A stretch of 64,000 nt of DNA from Saturnia japonica (Eukaryota > Arthropoda > Insecta > Lepidoptera > Saturniidae): NCBI GenBank assembly GCA_033032175.1, contig CM065304.1, positions 7,254,001 through 7,318,000 on the forward strand, in the 5' to 3' direction. The notes under the pieces were generated by a model. It saw only the letters and a program-made list of their open reading frames with translations, did not search any database and was not told the DNA's origin. Each line of letters begins with the position of its first letter. Position 1 is the stretch's first letter. This document shows positions 1-11,420 of the stretch, in pieces. The translations under genes and the position numbers were made by a program.

Positions 1-417
1 ATCTTATAGCATTTTAGTTTTACTATTAAGATTTGTTATATAAATTTGAAAGATCTACAAATAATTAGTTTATATAAAAACAAAACGTCTTGTGCGCCAC
101 CTATTGTAAAGTGATTTAAATAATACAGAGACCTTCGTAGGTATTTGGGCGAGTACACACCAAATTTTCATCAAAATCGGATAAATTTGTATATATATAT
201 ACATATGCATTACCCGTACCTTTTTCGAAATGTTGCTTAATTTTATTTATGATGAAGTAACTTTTGTCCGTAAGGGTTAAAGGGTAAGGGTCATATTAAT
301 GCCATGCTTAAAATAATGCTCATAAATTAATGTTTATTCTTCAAAAAAAAAAAAGATTGCAAATTACCTTATCGCGGCTTATGTATAAGATATAGATATA
401 TGCTATCGCTGACTTTT
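1..417. other. AT-rich, no gene seen
   Basis: Contains a piece ending 'caaaatcggataaattt', a phrase common at ends of lepidopteran dispersed repeats, and an A-run at 346. Nothing coding. Confidence 0.4.
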
Positions 418-620
418 TAACCGACTTCAAAAAAAGGAGAAGGTTATCAATTCGGTTGTATTTTTTTAAAATGTTTGTTACCACATACTCCGTCATTTAT
501 AAACCGATTTAATTTTTTGATTTTTTTGGAAAGGGAATATTTTCAGGTGGGTCCCATTTTAATTTCATTGGCATTGAACCTTGGATTTCGAAGATACACC
601 TGAAAACTCTGCAAAATCGA
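418..620 (+). repeat. Dispersed repeat B ('aaccgacttcaaaaaaagg')
   Basis: Begins aaccgacttcaaaaaaagg and continues through 'aaaccgattt' and 'cgaagatacacctg'. Related copies lie at 5930..6175 (-), 6165..6420 (+) and 36110..36200 (+). Noncoding; class not determined. Confidence 0.65.
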
Positions 621-819
621 ATGGGAAATGTATAGTGATTGATATATTGGTAGGTTTATCATAATCCAAGACTAGGTGTACCTAACTAAGGACTTTCTGT
701 ACTAAATTGAACTGCGAAGACACAACGGAACTCTTTAACAACAAACAGCACGAATGTGGAATGTCCCTCCTTTGCCTCCGTTTGCATGTTCTACTGTTTG
801 TGTTCCGAGAAACTGTTCG

Positions 820-1145
820 GTATGGTACCAGCGGCTACTTTCCACCAACGCACCGCTCGCCATCGGCAGGGAGTTCATCCTCACACTTTGTAACCTAAAT
901 GGTCACGGACAGTCCGGTTTCAGAGGAATATTTTTACACGAACGCTCCGTTTGTGGAATAAGCTCCCTAGTGCTGATGTTTTCCCAGGGGACTACACTAT
1001 GGAGTTCTTCAAAAAGGGGCTAAATAGGTTTTCACAGGGTCGGCACCGCACATGTGATACTTGTGTTTAAGTGTCCATAGTCTGTGGTGATCGCTTACCA
1101 TCAGGCGGACCGCATGCTTGTTTGCCACAATCTTGGTATAAAAAT
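820..1145 (+). mobile_element. 3' end of a non-LTR retrotransposon
   Basis: A decayed reading frame with stops ('gtggaataagctccctagtg' ... 'ttcttcaaaaagg') followed by 'ggtcggcaccgcacatgtga' and 'cgcttaccatcaggcggacc'. This is a common LINE 3' tail in Lepidoptera (CR1/jockey-like, from memory). No intact ORF. Confidence 0.5.
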
Positions 1146-1159
1146 AGTAGATAGAGGTA

Positions 1160-1430
1160 GGGCGTACAGGAAAATTTCTTTGGAGATTTGTCTCTACATG
1201 GGACAGTCCGACTAGTTAGTAGAATATCGTACAGAAGATCGCAGCCAAATAACCTCTAGTGTTCTGTTCTTGTCGTAAGTAGGGTTTCCAGAGCTCTTTG
1301 GGGTAGCGGGTTCAAGGTCGGCAACGCGCTAGTGATACTTCCTACATGCATCAATAGGCAACAATATCCGCTTACCATTAGGCGTGCTGTATGCTTGTTT
1401 GCCACCTTTGTTGTATAAAAAAGGCATCGG
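1160..1430 (+). mobile_element. Second LINE 3'-end fragment
   Basis: Repeats the pattern of its neighbour: 'ggttcaaggtcggcaacgcg' and 'cgcttaccattaggcgtgct', then 'ttgtttgccacc' and an A-rich end. It is related to 41640..41755. Confidence 0.5.
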
Positions 1431-1689
1431 AACTCTTTAATAAAATAATATAACCTTGCCGTGTTTGGATTTCATGGAATTGTCATGATATGCCCTCTAC
1501 CTATAATTGTTTATAATGGTAATATTCGAAAAATCGAGTCGTGTATTGTGTGTGCCCTATATTGTTAGAATACAGATTTTATAGCCCCCTTATTTCCGTT
1601 AACTATCTATCGTCGTGTTGTCGATGTGTTAATTTGATGGCGTCCAAATCTGACAACATTAAGTCTTCCAAGCTGATGCACCAGTCACT

Positions 1690-1985
1690 ATCTTAGCCTG
1701 AGACTAATTGTTTCGTCATCAAATTTTACGTACACGGCTTCCGGTAGCTCCTCAATCTCCAGTTGACCTCATCTTAGGATCGGCCAATTTTTTTTTATAT
1801 GCTCATAGCTCCGCTCCATCCGCTAGTCCTTCAGGGTCGGAAATTTTAACACCACTCTAGATTCTACGCCAATTTTTATCAATTATAGCAAAGCATCACA
1901 TTTATTGACGTCTTTAGGAATTACGTTATCCGATGGTTTGCAGGCATTATAAGCAGCGCGTTTAGAAGATCTACCCATATTCGTT
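1690..1985 (-). pseudogene. Helitron-like PIF1 helicase remnant
   Basis: Read on the - strand, broken frames give LIKIGVESRVVLKF, then DPEGLADGAMSI in another frame, then QLEIEELPEAVYVKFDDETI. The order (I-G-V-x-x-R-V-x-L ... GL-x-x-GAM ... LPEAVYVKFDDE) matches the C-terminal part of PIF1-type helicases carried by Helitrons. Several frameshifts and stops make it dead. A Polinton or other PIF1 source is possible but less likely. Confidence 0.5.
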
Positions 1986-2208
1986 TTTAATAAACCATTT
2001 ACCTACAGAACGCAACACTGACTAAAAAGGAAGAAATAGCCATTTTTTTCACAAAAATAAAACCGACTCAAAAATTCACTAAAAATAAAAAATAATTACG
2101 TTATTAATTTACTTAAAAATATCCTTTTTTAAACTCAATTTGATATTCCTACGAACTATTCGTCTACCACATATTTTATTAGGACAATAATATACAATAA
2201 TTCTTATT

Positions 2209-2650
2209 TTTGGAGTCGGTGCCAGCCAAGTTTTCAAGAAATTTTTAGGAAACTTCCTAAAATTGTAAAAATATATATGTTTAAAGTTTCGTTAATTCGA
2301 TAATGTAGCAATACCCAATTAATCCAATTTGAAAATAAACACAACTGCTAAAGCGACACCTTAATTACAAATAAACCTATTTACAAAAAATAAAGAAAAT
2401 AGGGACTTAAGCAACAACTCGAAAATCTATTGATGAACACAAATGTCGTGTAAAACAAATCTAAATCCATAAGGCGATTCTAAGCATCAAGCAACCACAA
2501 TCGAATACTATTAGAGAATACAGCTTACCTATAGCGTACAAGCGCATTGTAAATTTATATATCAGATACAACCATTAAATACATGCTTAGTTGCAATTTT
2601 CAAGTTTCCTAAAATGTCTTAAAAACATGGCTGGCACCGAATCGAAAAAA
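2209..2650. mobile_element. Inner MITE with ~50-bp inverted ends
   Basis: The left end 'gagtcggtgccagccaagtt' and right end 'catggctggcaccgaatcg' are inverted copies, and 'aggaaactt' and 'aagtttcct' pair further in. No ORF. Confidence 0.55.
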
Positions 2651-2681
2651 AAAATGTGTGCGTGTACTAGCGTACACTCTT

Positions 2682-2994
2682 AAGAAGTGAAACTTCTTTA
2701 TGACGTTATTTTTCAAAAAATTAATTTACTATATGCAACTTTACAGAAATTGGTTAAATAAAGTTAAATTAGATAAAGTTTAATAAAAGGCTTTTATTAT
2801 CATAGACATAAATACAAATTCTACAATTATTTCATTTTAGCTTATTACTACAAAGATTATTATTGAATTTCATTAATTGTAAAAGAATTATTACTATCAT
2901 TGATGTCGTTAAGCGCGTAACGGAAAAATGTGACGCGTAACGAAGAAATGTTACACTAAATTTTTTCCCAACCCCGATAAAGAAGTTTCACTTC
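2682..2994. mobile_element. Short MITE with 'gaagtgaaacttcttta' inverted ends
   Basis: The left end at 2684..2700 and right end at 2978..2994 ('taaagaagtttcacttc') are perfect reverse complements of 17 bp. A related fragment, 'taagaagtgatacttctt', occurs at 60554, and an inverted 'gtgtac..gtacac' lies just left of the element at 2662. Confidence 0.6.
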
Positions 2995-3329
2995 AATAAG
3001 AATAATTGTATATTATTGTCCTAATAAAATATGTAGCAGACGAATAGTTCGTAGGAATATCAAATTGAGTTTAAAAAGGATATTTTTAAGTAAATTAATA
3101 ACGTAATTATTTTTTACTTTTAGTGCATTTTTTTAGAGTATTTTGGAGTAAGTTTTGTTTTTGTGAAAAAAGTTTATTTTAGATATTTTAGATATACTAA
3201 TAAACAGTATTTTTGTAGAAAATTGTATTTACCTATCATTACATTAATTCAGCGCATGCGGATAAAGCAGTTCGCGAGGGCTCCGACTTGCAACGTACGT
3301 AACAAAAATCAATATTTAAGGCTAGCTGG

Positions 3330-3490
3330 GAACTGTAGCCTAATGTTATATAACCTATAGGTACTATTCCTCGTGAGTCTGGCTATCATAAATTTTCGAA
3401 TCCGACTGGTAGTTCCAGAGATTAGCGTGTTTAAACAAACAAACAAAAATCTTTTCCGCTTTATTATATTAGTTTAGATTCATACATTGT
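3330..3490 (-). repeat. Dispersed repeat C, minus copy
   Basis: Contains 'ttccagagattagcgtgttt' and 'aaacaaacaaacaaaaatc', the reverse of the 'gtttgtttgtttg ... ctaatctcaggaact' family seen on + at 28671. Other minus copies lie at about 9750 and 44090. Confidence 0.6.
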
Positions 3491-5314
3491 AAAAAGGTTC
3501 GTATATGTTGTGGTGATACGAGTTAAAGATAGATAACGGAAAGAGTACATAAAATTATGTTACTTCAATATTGTTATCGTGTCTTTAGTACTCCTACCCG
3601 CGACATTCGCACCACGATGTTATCACCTACACATATATAGTTTAAGATAGGTTGATATCCGAAATTGTTATTATTGTTTATACCCGTGCATTAAAGAAAA
3701 CGTAATATTTGATATAGATTTTATTTTGTTTCTGTAAGTATAATGAAGCGAAGTTCCGTTTAAATTCTCACGATTTCTCAATATTTAGGTTTATTGGACC
3801 GTAGGTACAGATTGGTTATCATTAAACATTGATATATAATGTAGTACACATTCAGTTTTCTTAATGTCAATGCATGAGGAAATTAACACTAAATATGTGT
3901 TTTATGTAATTGGTCAATGGAGAAAACTAAATCTTATTGTATTATCCGCTTTACTAATGACATAAATTTATCAACTTAATAGTCCTGCGCGACGTCTATA
4001 ATAATATTGTATTTTATTTATATAGGTTGATCTAGAATTGAAAGAGAGAGAACACTCTTATTAGATGTTAAAAGACTACAGAAGAATGCGTAATGCTTGT
4101 AAAAATCGTAGTTTCTTAGAATTTTAATATCTTTTTATTGAATGAAGATATCTAGATTTTTTTAAGGTCCAAGTATCTAAGGATTTTAACAAACAAAAAA
4201 GATCGAAGTATATCCAGTAGTTTTTGCATTATGTGCGCTCTAGGGCAATCCTCAATTATTTATATGTATATAGATAATATTGCAACGCTGCAAAGCAAAT
4301 GCCGCATTCAACATCGAAAAGGATCCTAGCTCAGCATGTGCTATGATTTGATATGAGAGATTTGATTAGGTTAGCCTAGGAACATAGTAAAGATAATGGT
4401 TATTGTTGCAGTGCTGGTATAAGACAGGGGATTAGGTTGCGAATAGAAAGGCGGAACATTACATAAGTTATTTACAATATATTATACATTATTTAATAAG
4501 AGGGACGTTGAGGGGATAACAAAAATTCATATAAAATAATCAAAAGGTAGCATTGAAACAAATAAATATTTCTATTATATTGATTTTGCCAAACACTAAG
4601 ATTTTTTTATAACATTATTCAGATGTGCGCATATTGACGCAAACATTCTGCGAAAGGGAACCTTAAATTTGTAAAAGCTCGCTAGCATTTTACGCGTGGA
4701 ATAGGACTCATTTGCTTTGAATTCAACTGGTTTACCGCGGTTAGCTTTTTGGTGGAAACACGTCTATTTAAATATTCCCAAAGAAAAAATCACGACTCGA
4801 GTCTGGACACCTGAGAGGCTACTGAAATTGCCGTCGGCGTGATAGCAGTTTTCCTTCAAACATCTCATCGATGACTACCAATGATTCGTAAGACGCATGC
4901 AATGTCGTGAATGACGTCTTTTTGAAGCTATGTCTTCATATTAAATTCTTTGAATTATTAAATGATGAAATAAGCCTCAAAGATGTTCTTGATATGTTAA
5001 GTTCAGCTGACCTCTTACGAGTTTTAAATTAAGGATTATGTTGGATGGAGGTCTTTTTAAACTTATATTACTGCAATCATATGTATACTCTTAGTGTACT
5101 ACAGCAATATATTTTTATAGAGGACGATTGTACCTATTTCAGGAACATTTTATATTTTTCCACAGTGCATTTGAGTTTAGGTTTTAGTGGATCACATAGA
5201 CACAAAGGAACCGAAGTCCTGACTCCGTTAAAAAACTCTGTACGTATGTGTAGCCTAAAATTTCCTGATCCACAACCTGATCACACTTTCACTCATTTAT
5301 ACATATATAGATAG
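3491..5314. other. No gene recognised
   Basis: AT-rich with a slightly GC-richer patch at 4640..4930. I tried both strands of that patch for transposase or exon motifs and found none. Confidence 0.4.
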
Positions 5315-5800
5315 ACTAGCTGTGTCCGCAGCTGCACTCTGGTGGACTATAGAATTCCGTCAATCAAAAATGTTTATTGTGAGCGATGCTTAGAAGATAG
5401 ACATGTGCTCTCGCTGACTTTTTATATGTCTTTTTAATATCTACAATTTCAATACATTAATTTGAAATATCTCTTATGGTTTACTCAGTGTAAGCCATTT
5501 AAATGCCTGATTTAATTCACCGTAATCAGTTTTTTTTATTTGCGCGGAACCTTAATTCTTTTTCTGAAATAAAAGTAGCCTAAGTTACTCCTTTTAACAT
5601 CAGCTACCTTTCAGTGAAAGTCACGTCAAAATTGGTCCAACCGTTTCGGAGATTATCCGGAACAAACAAACAAACAGACAGAGAAAAATGTTAAAAATTG
5701 GTGTTTTGTTATAAGTACCGTATATACTTTCATATTATGCATTAAGTAAAAAGCTGTTATTTTGACACTACAAATAGACACTTCAATTTTATTAATTGTG
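5315..5800 (+). repeat. Dispersed repeat A, copy 1
   Basis: Opens 'actagctgtgtccgcagctg', runs through 'ttaagccattt'-like and 'aaccgtttcggagatta' phrases, and closes 'gttattttgacactacaaat'. Copies 2-4 are at 35048, 41770 and (reverse) 55438. About 0.45-0.5 kb, noncoding; possibly a SINE or Helitron-derived unit. Confidence 0.75.
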
Positions 5801-5929
5801 TAATAGATAGATTAAAGATAGTACTTAGGGCGATATAAAAAGCTGCTCACCAAAAAAAAAATTCGATTCTTAGCAAATTCCTAAGAAATGAGCTCGAGTT
5901 TCGCTATCATGTGTCTCGAATACCGTGGC

Positions 5930-6420
5930 ATTTTTTAACCGATTTCAAAACAAGACAATTTTTAACAAAAAAGAAATGGTTTTGAAGAGTTCCCTGGTGT
6001 ATCTACGAAGTTGACTGTCCAATACCAATGATATTAAAATGGGACCATCCTTGACGTATCCTCTATCCAACAAAAAATCATCATCCATACCGGTTCATAA
6101 ACAAAGAAGTTATAGCTGAACAACCATAAAAAAAAATTCGAATTCAGTAGTTAACCTCCGTCTTTTATGAAATCGGTTAAAAAGAAGGAGGTTTACTATT
6201 CGATTGAATATACATTGTGTTTTTTTTTTTATGGATGTTCAGGCATAAGTTCTTTGTTTATGAACCGATTTAGATGATTCTTTTTTCTGGAAAGGGAAAG
6301 GGAAGTGTAATCCCATTTTAATTCCATAGGCATTGGATCTATGACTTCGAAGATATACCAGGGAAAACCCCTCATAATGATGGATTTGGTTTACTTTTTT
6401 TGTTAAACATTGTCTTGTAA
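5930..6420. repeat. Head-to-head inverted pair of repeat B
   Basis: The minus copy 5930..6175 ends 'gaaatcggttaaaaag' and the plus copy begins immediately, so the pair could form a ~240-bp imperfect stem. Shared phrases: 'cataaacaaagaa'/'ttctttgtttatg' and 'gggaccat'/'aatcccatttt'. Confidence 0.6.
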
Positions 6421-6639
6421 AATTGTACTTCTTTTTAGCCCACCCTATACAACAGAAACCACATTAAAATGACCTTTGATCATTAGAAAGCGGTGAGTTT
6501 TCATATTTATTCATAAAGGTAAAAAGAGTATTTATTCAAAAATAGTTATTATTTCTTGTACAGATTGTTATAGGTTATTTGTATGTCAACGAGTAGTATG
6601 AAAAGTCATATATTAAGTGTTGAATCAAACTGTTGTATC

Positions 6640-7060
6640 ATTATTATATTAATACGTGAAGCAAAAACTTTGTACCCCTTTTTAAGCGTATTTCGTGCAG
6701 GGAAGAATGAGATTTGGCATGGTTAAAGTTTATATGGAGAAGGAGTGCAGAAAGCTAAAATGTATCTATAATATCTGTTACTAATATCTATACATATAAA
6801 ATGCTTTGTCCTGAATGACTGACTGACGGATCAACGCACAGCCTAAACCGCTAATCGTAGAAACCTGAAACTTGGAGGGAGTGTTTTTTGTATGACGTAA
6901 GCATCCGATAAGAAAGGATTTTCCGAAATTCTACCCCTAAGGGGGTGAAAAAGGGAGGCAAAGTTTGTATGGGACAACGTGATACCTTGGTCCAATCTAC
7001 TTCAAATTTTGCCTAAACATTTTTTTAAATGATGGAAGACGTGTTTCGTATTTTGTTGAA
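6640..7060 (+). repeat. Dispersed lepidopteran repeats
   Basis: 6640..6765 contains 'gagatttggcatggttaaag' (an inverted relative is at 17480..17600). 6788..6990 contains 'gactgactgacggatcaacg', 'gaaacttggagg' and 'ctacccctaagggggtgaaa', a repeat type I know from many lepidopteran sequences. Noncoding. Confidence 0.5.
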
Positions 7061-8454
7061 ATTCTTCCCCTAACATGGTTATAAAGGGATAGAAAGTTAT
7101 TTTGGCGGTGATTTGCTTCGAAATTGATATCAATACTCCTTAGGGCTTTTGATTTAAATTACATTTTATTTTGACATATGTTTCAAAACTCAATTCGATT
7201 TTATTCAAAAAAGGTTGACCTCACTTAAACTTTAATAAAATAGTACAAATAAATTAATGACAATTCTACTACAATAATATTTTCACATTAAAAAAATGAA
7301 TGACCTGATAGTTTCATCTATACGGATATATTTGTAGCTATGTCTGTACATTAAACTTTATTCAAAATGTGTTAGATAATTATCTATTATAAAATCTGAT
7401 CGCGAATATGAAATTTAAAAAATAACTGTGTTTGTCTGTATATCCCGAAATAACTCATAAACGGCTTGACCGATTTTTATAAAACACGTAACTCTGTAAT
7501 GTATTGAGAATATTTACTGAAATAAAGTGAAAATATACCAAATTAATCTAAATTATTTTATCTTTACATAATTTTCAATAAAATCCATAAACGGAAATAT
7601 AGGTTTTTTTTAAAGTGAAACTTCTATATGAAGGCAGTAAATTCATGTAAGTCATCATCGACATGGTGACGTGACGTGTTAACGATAAACGGAGTTTTTG
7701 TAGCAATATAACCTAAAAATTAAGAACATAATTTTTTTTAAAACCTACAATGACTATGCAACGCGCATTTTATAGTAATTTAGGGAGTTATTTTACTAAC
7801 GTGATAAAACAAATTTGTTGTGTGAAACAGTTTTGATTTACAAGTTTTAATTTAAGATCAAACAATTAATTTGGATATCCAAAGATAACAACTGTTTGTT
7901 TATAATTTTAAGTTTTCACTTCTGTCGGCAGTCGTCATGACTCCTTTTTCTTTTCCAACAGTATTCATAGATGGCACTGTACGGCTTGGTTTAATTTATA
8001 ACAAAATTTGTTGGATATTTATTATCACACTTAATTATATTTTCTGTAAGCACGTATATTAATAATTTAAGGCTGGGATTTTATTATTATTTTTAAATAT
8101 GTTTTAGATAAATATTTAAATTAGTAAGAAAGTCTATTTTATCTACATTTCTATGATATATGTCGTTGTTTGGTATTTTAAGCTACCAAGATTTATATTA
8201 ACTTACACTAACCAGACATACTATAAACTCTATAGTATAAATCGTATGTACACTGGAAAATAATGATTTATTAAAATAAAGTTATTAAACAAACTTAGCG
8301 TTTCGTAAAGGTTTGCAAAACTCAATATTTTTGTATGCCTTTATGTATATATATTCCTCGAAGGGTTAGGCAGAGGTGTACTAATGTATACCCAAAATTC
8401 GCCGGGTATATTTTTGGTCCCATGTAAGTAATAGTAAGTAAAGTAAGAACTTAT
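7061..8454. other. AT-rich, no gene seen
   Basis: Includes another weak 'cggcttgaccgattt' repeat phrase at 7460 and the 'gtgaaacttct' phrase at 7613. No exon-like stretch. Confidence 0.4.
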
Positions 8455-8580
8455 TGTAATTAATCGGGCACACAGCCAATTTCCGAGCTGCTACTGAGAA
8501 TTTCATAGAAAAACCCAATAACACTTTGCTCGGCCTGGGAATCGGACCCAGAACCTCGAGTATAGCCGCCAGTCTTCATG
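8455..8580 (+). mobile_element. SINE fragment
   Basis: 'gctactgagaatttcataga' and 'ctttgctcggcctggga' match, in reverse, the inner part of the SINE copy at 41010..41300 (-). The tRNA-like head is not preserved. Confidence 0.5.
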
Positions 8581-10140
8581 TATTTTAGATAATATCAGTA
8601 TGATTGTTATACTGTGATATGTATTGACATTTAAAATTATTTTAGCTGGGTATTATCAAAGCTTAAACGGTTCAAATACCGTATCGTGAGATTGAGGCGG
8701 GTGAGGTTTTTATTAATAGTTGGTGTTTTTCATACACCAAATATAATACGTGAACGAAGTCGTGGGGGCACAGCTAGTATTAAATAAAATAAATTAATAC
8801 TACAAATCTTAACTCGACAAGTACCATTGAACTTAGACCCCCCCAAAATATTGACATTGTCACTCAATGAAAAGTGACAGCAAGTGATATAATATTCATT
8901 GTTTAGGTTCATACGGCAAATGTCAAACAGAAAAAAGCCTATGATTAAAAAGTCGCTGGTAGAATTTCCATCATTTGGCGACCGCTAGTTCACATAAATA
9001 GTTATATATAAGTGCATATAATATCAGCATTGGATTGATCTTCAGGCCAAAAGAATAGATATAGCTAAAGTCGTACCACATTAGATCTATAAATACGAGT
9101 CTACGTCCACCTATAAGTGGATAATAGTTACAACTTACACATAATATTCCATGCATGTATGGCATGTTTGTAAATAAATACATTAAATGTTTTACAATAC
9201 ACAACTAATACGGAACATAAATACAGTAAGATAAGTGGATGGCTACCATAAAACGAACAAAACATATTTTCAAGTTTTTTTTCTGTCATCGATTGGAAAA
9301 TTTCTCCCTAATCCCAAGCTCAACAATAATAACCAGTAGATTTAAAATATATTTACAATACTTATAGTTTACAAAAATTGTAAATTGATACAAGCCTTTA
9401 ATTTAAATCAAATTCGTATAACGCATTTGTTAATTAAACGAGGCTGCAAGTATCTATATGGTATTACATGATTTCAGTAAACGGTAGTTCGAGCAAAAAT
9501 CTAGGATAGAACTCCCTGTTGCCGAGCCGGGGCTGAGGTTGCCCCGGTTACGAGTATTCGATCAATAGAGCTCTCTCAACCTAAAGTTAGCTAGCTGCAT
9601 TCGCCGGATGCGTTGCTATAGAAACCCCTCAGTAAGGTTTATTACTTCGGTACAAAATACGACCACGGCTATCCTCTGAACATCACTATATTCATGTGTT
9701 AAATTTAAATATATAAGTTAAATAACTAACTTAAGTAAATACTTCTTAGATGTATTTAAACAAACAAAGAAAAAACTTTTCCGCTTTATTATATTATTAG
9801 ACTTAGCATAAATTTTACAAGTTTTTTTTTAAATATGGATTGATTCTTCTTTTTTTTGGATGATTGGTTCTAGTCCTTACTTACCATTTCAAATTTCGAA
9901 CTCCACGTCCCTATGAGGCCGTGTCCTAAAAGTGCATAACCTCTTTAAGCTTAGAAACCTTCAAATGAGGTACTTATATAGTACGGTGACTTTCGAGATA
10001 TTCCAATTTTAAAGAGTAGTTGCTTACGTTTTTAAGTGAGTTCAACCTTTTCAAAACTTAAATGTACCAGCTAAATGAATTTATAAATTTGAATTTGGAA
10101 TTCTTAACCAAAGAGGAGATATTTCAGATCAAAGTGGTCA
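8581..10140. other. AT-rich; only repeat pieces
   Basis: Holds the end of a repeat ('gtgggggcacagctagtatt', 8763) and a minus repeat C scrap at 9755. No supported gene. Confidence 0.4.
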
Positions 10141-10149
10141 GTACGACAA

Positions 10150-10935
10150 ACTTACGGCAGTTTTATGGTAAAAGTAAAATGAAAAAAAATATGCAATTAT
10201 ACATTTAATTAATCGAAGTATGTTCCATTATTATCTATGCACTTTCGCCATTTTAAAGGTAGTTCAATGATTCCATTGCTGAAAAAATTGTGGGAGCAAA
10301 AATCAATAAAATCTTTGAAGGCAGTTTGGACTGCCTCATCGGAATTGAATTTATTTTCTTTGCAAGAAATTGTCCAAATTCCGAATAAAGTGGTAATCTG
10401 TTGGAGCATTGTCCGGGGAATATAGTGGGTTTCGGAGACATTCCAACCGCAGTTTCTCTAATTTAGCGACCGTCGGTCGTAAAGTATGGGGTCTAGCGTT
10501 GTTCTGAAGCAGCAGTGGGCTTGAGATATTGACCAGTCTCGGTTGTTTAACGGCTAGCTTTTCCATCATGGTTTGCAATTGTTGACAATACAGATCTGCC
10601 GTTATCGTTTGGACAGATCTTACGAAGCTGTAGTGTATGACACCAGCACTGGTCCACCAAACACTCACCAGTACCTTTTTCTGAGACGACTTTCGCTTGG
10701 GACAGGATTTGGCCGGTTCTCCTGGGTTCAACCACTATGATGAGCGTTTCCGATTGTTGTAAAGGATCCATTTTTCGTCACAAGTAACAATACGATTCAA
10801 AATTCCTTCGTTATTGTGACGGTTGAGTAATGTAATGCAGAACTCAATAGGTGTTTGTTAGCGTGCTTCAGTCAATTAATGCGGTACCCATTTTTCGAGC
10901 TTTTTCACTTTGCCTGTTTGTTTCAAGTTAATAAA
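10150..10935 (-). pseudogene. Mariner transposase remnant, N-terminally truncated
   Basis: On the - strand the broken frame reads GKVKKLEKWVP, IVTCDEKWILYNNRKRSS, VLVSVWWTSAGVIHYSF, LQNNARPHT, YSPDNAPTDYHF and LPLKWRKCIDNNG. The first catalytic Asp (DEKW) is present. The second, normally HDNARPH, is QNNARPH (Asp to Asn, 10501-10503). Stops and a missing helix-turn-helix region make it inactive. It is DD34D-type and the same broad group as the copies at 15094, 37195 and 60058. Confidence 0.85.
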
Positions 10936-11059
10936 AAAAATTTATCACTCATTTTTATTTTTATTTTTTGATGTGGTTTGCGAATGACCCGCTTCGGTAT
11001 AGGTATGATTCCCTAAAATAGTATATTCCCTGGTAAATTTTTTCACTCAATTATTCTGT

Positions 11060-11420
11060 CATGTTCAAGATTTTGGTATGCGTTGCAGGCCTAAGTGTCT
11101 CACTGCGGGGTAGTGAGGCTTCTTCCCAAGGGAAGTTACAGGCTTAATCACCACCAGCCCACGATGTATTGACACTTTGAAACTTCGAGAAATCTTCATT
11201 TCTATGTTTTTAAAAATCCAGATACAGTGGTACCGCAATAAAATTTCTCAAGCATTCCGGTTTCCTCACCACGTCTTCCTTCAACGTCAGCCGATAGCGT
11301 TACTAATTTATGTTAGTAAATGTACGCGAAATCCGCAAAATTCGTTGGTATATGCCGGGGTTCGAACCGTCGAACATCGCAATGATATTCTGTCGGTCTA
11401 AATCACTCGATCACCAACAC
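11060..11420 (-). mobile_element. tRNA-derived SINE (minus)
   Basis: Contains 'ccggtttcctcaccacgtct' and, near its high-coordinate end, 'ggggttcgaaccg', the reverse of a pol III box B (GGTTCGAACCCC). This layout is typical of lepidopteran tRNA-headed SINEs. Confidence 0.65.

Larger units (their letters stand above)
2042..3169. mobile_element. 1.13-kb element with ~170-bp inverted ends, other MITEs nested inside
   Basis: The left arm 2042..2208 and right arm 2996..3169 are near-perfect reverse complements (for example 'attcctacgaactattcgtc' on the left against 'gacgaatagttcgtaggaat' on the right). No transposase is present. The inside holds a second inverted pair (2209.. and ..2650, sharing 'cggtgccagcca') and a third (2682 and 2994). 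Confidence 0.75.

Noticed and set aside
707..1023. Two overlapping + strand open frames (63 and 89 codons)
   Set aside because: They lie on a decayed LINE 3' end and show no protein motif.
4640..4930. GC-richer patch as a possible gene exon or transposase
   Set aside because: All frames on both strands are broken within 30 codons and no motif fits.
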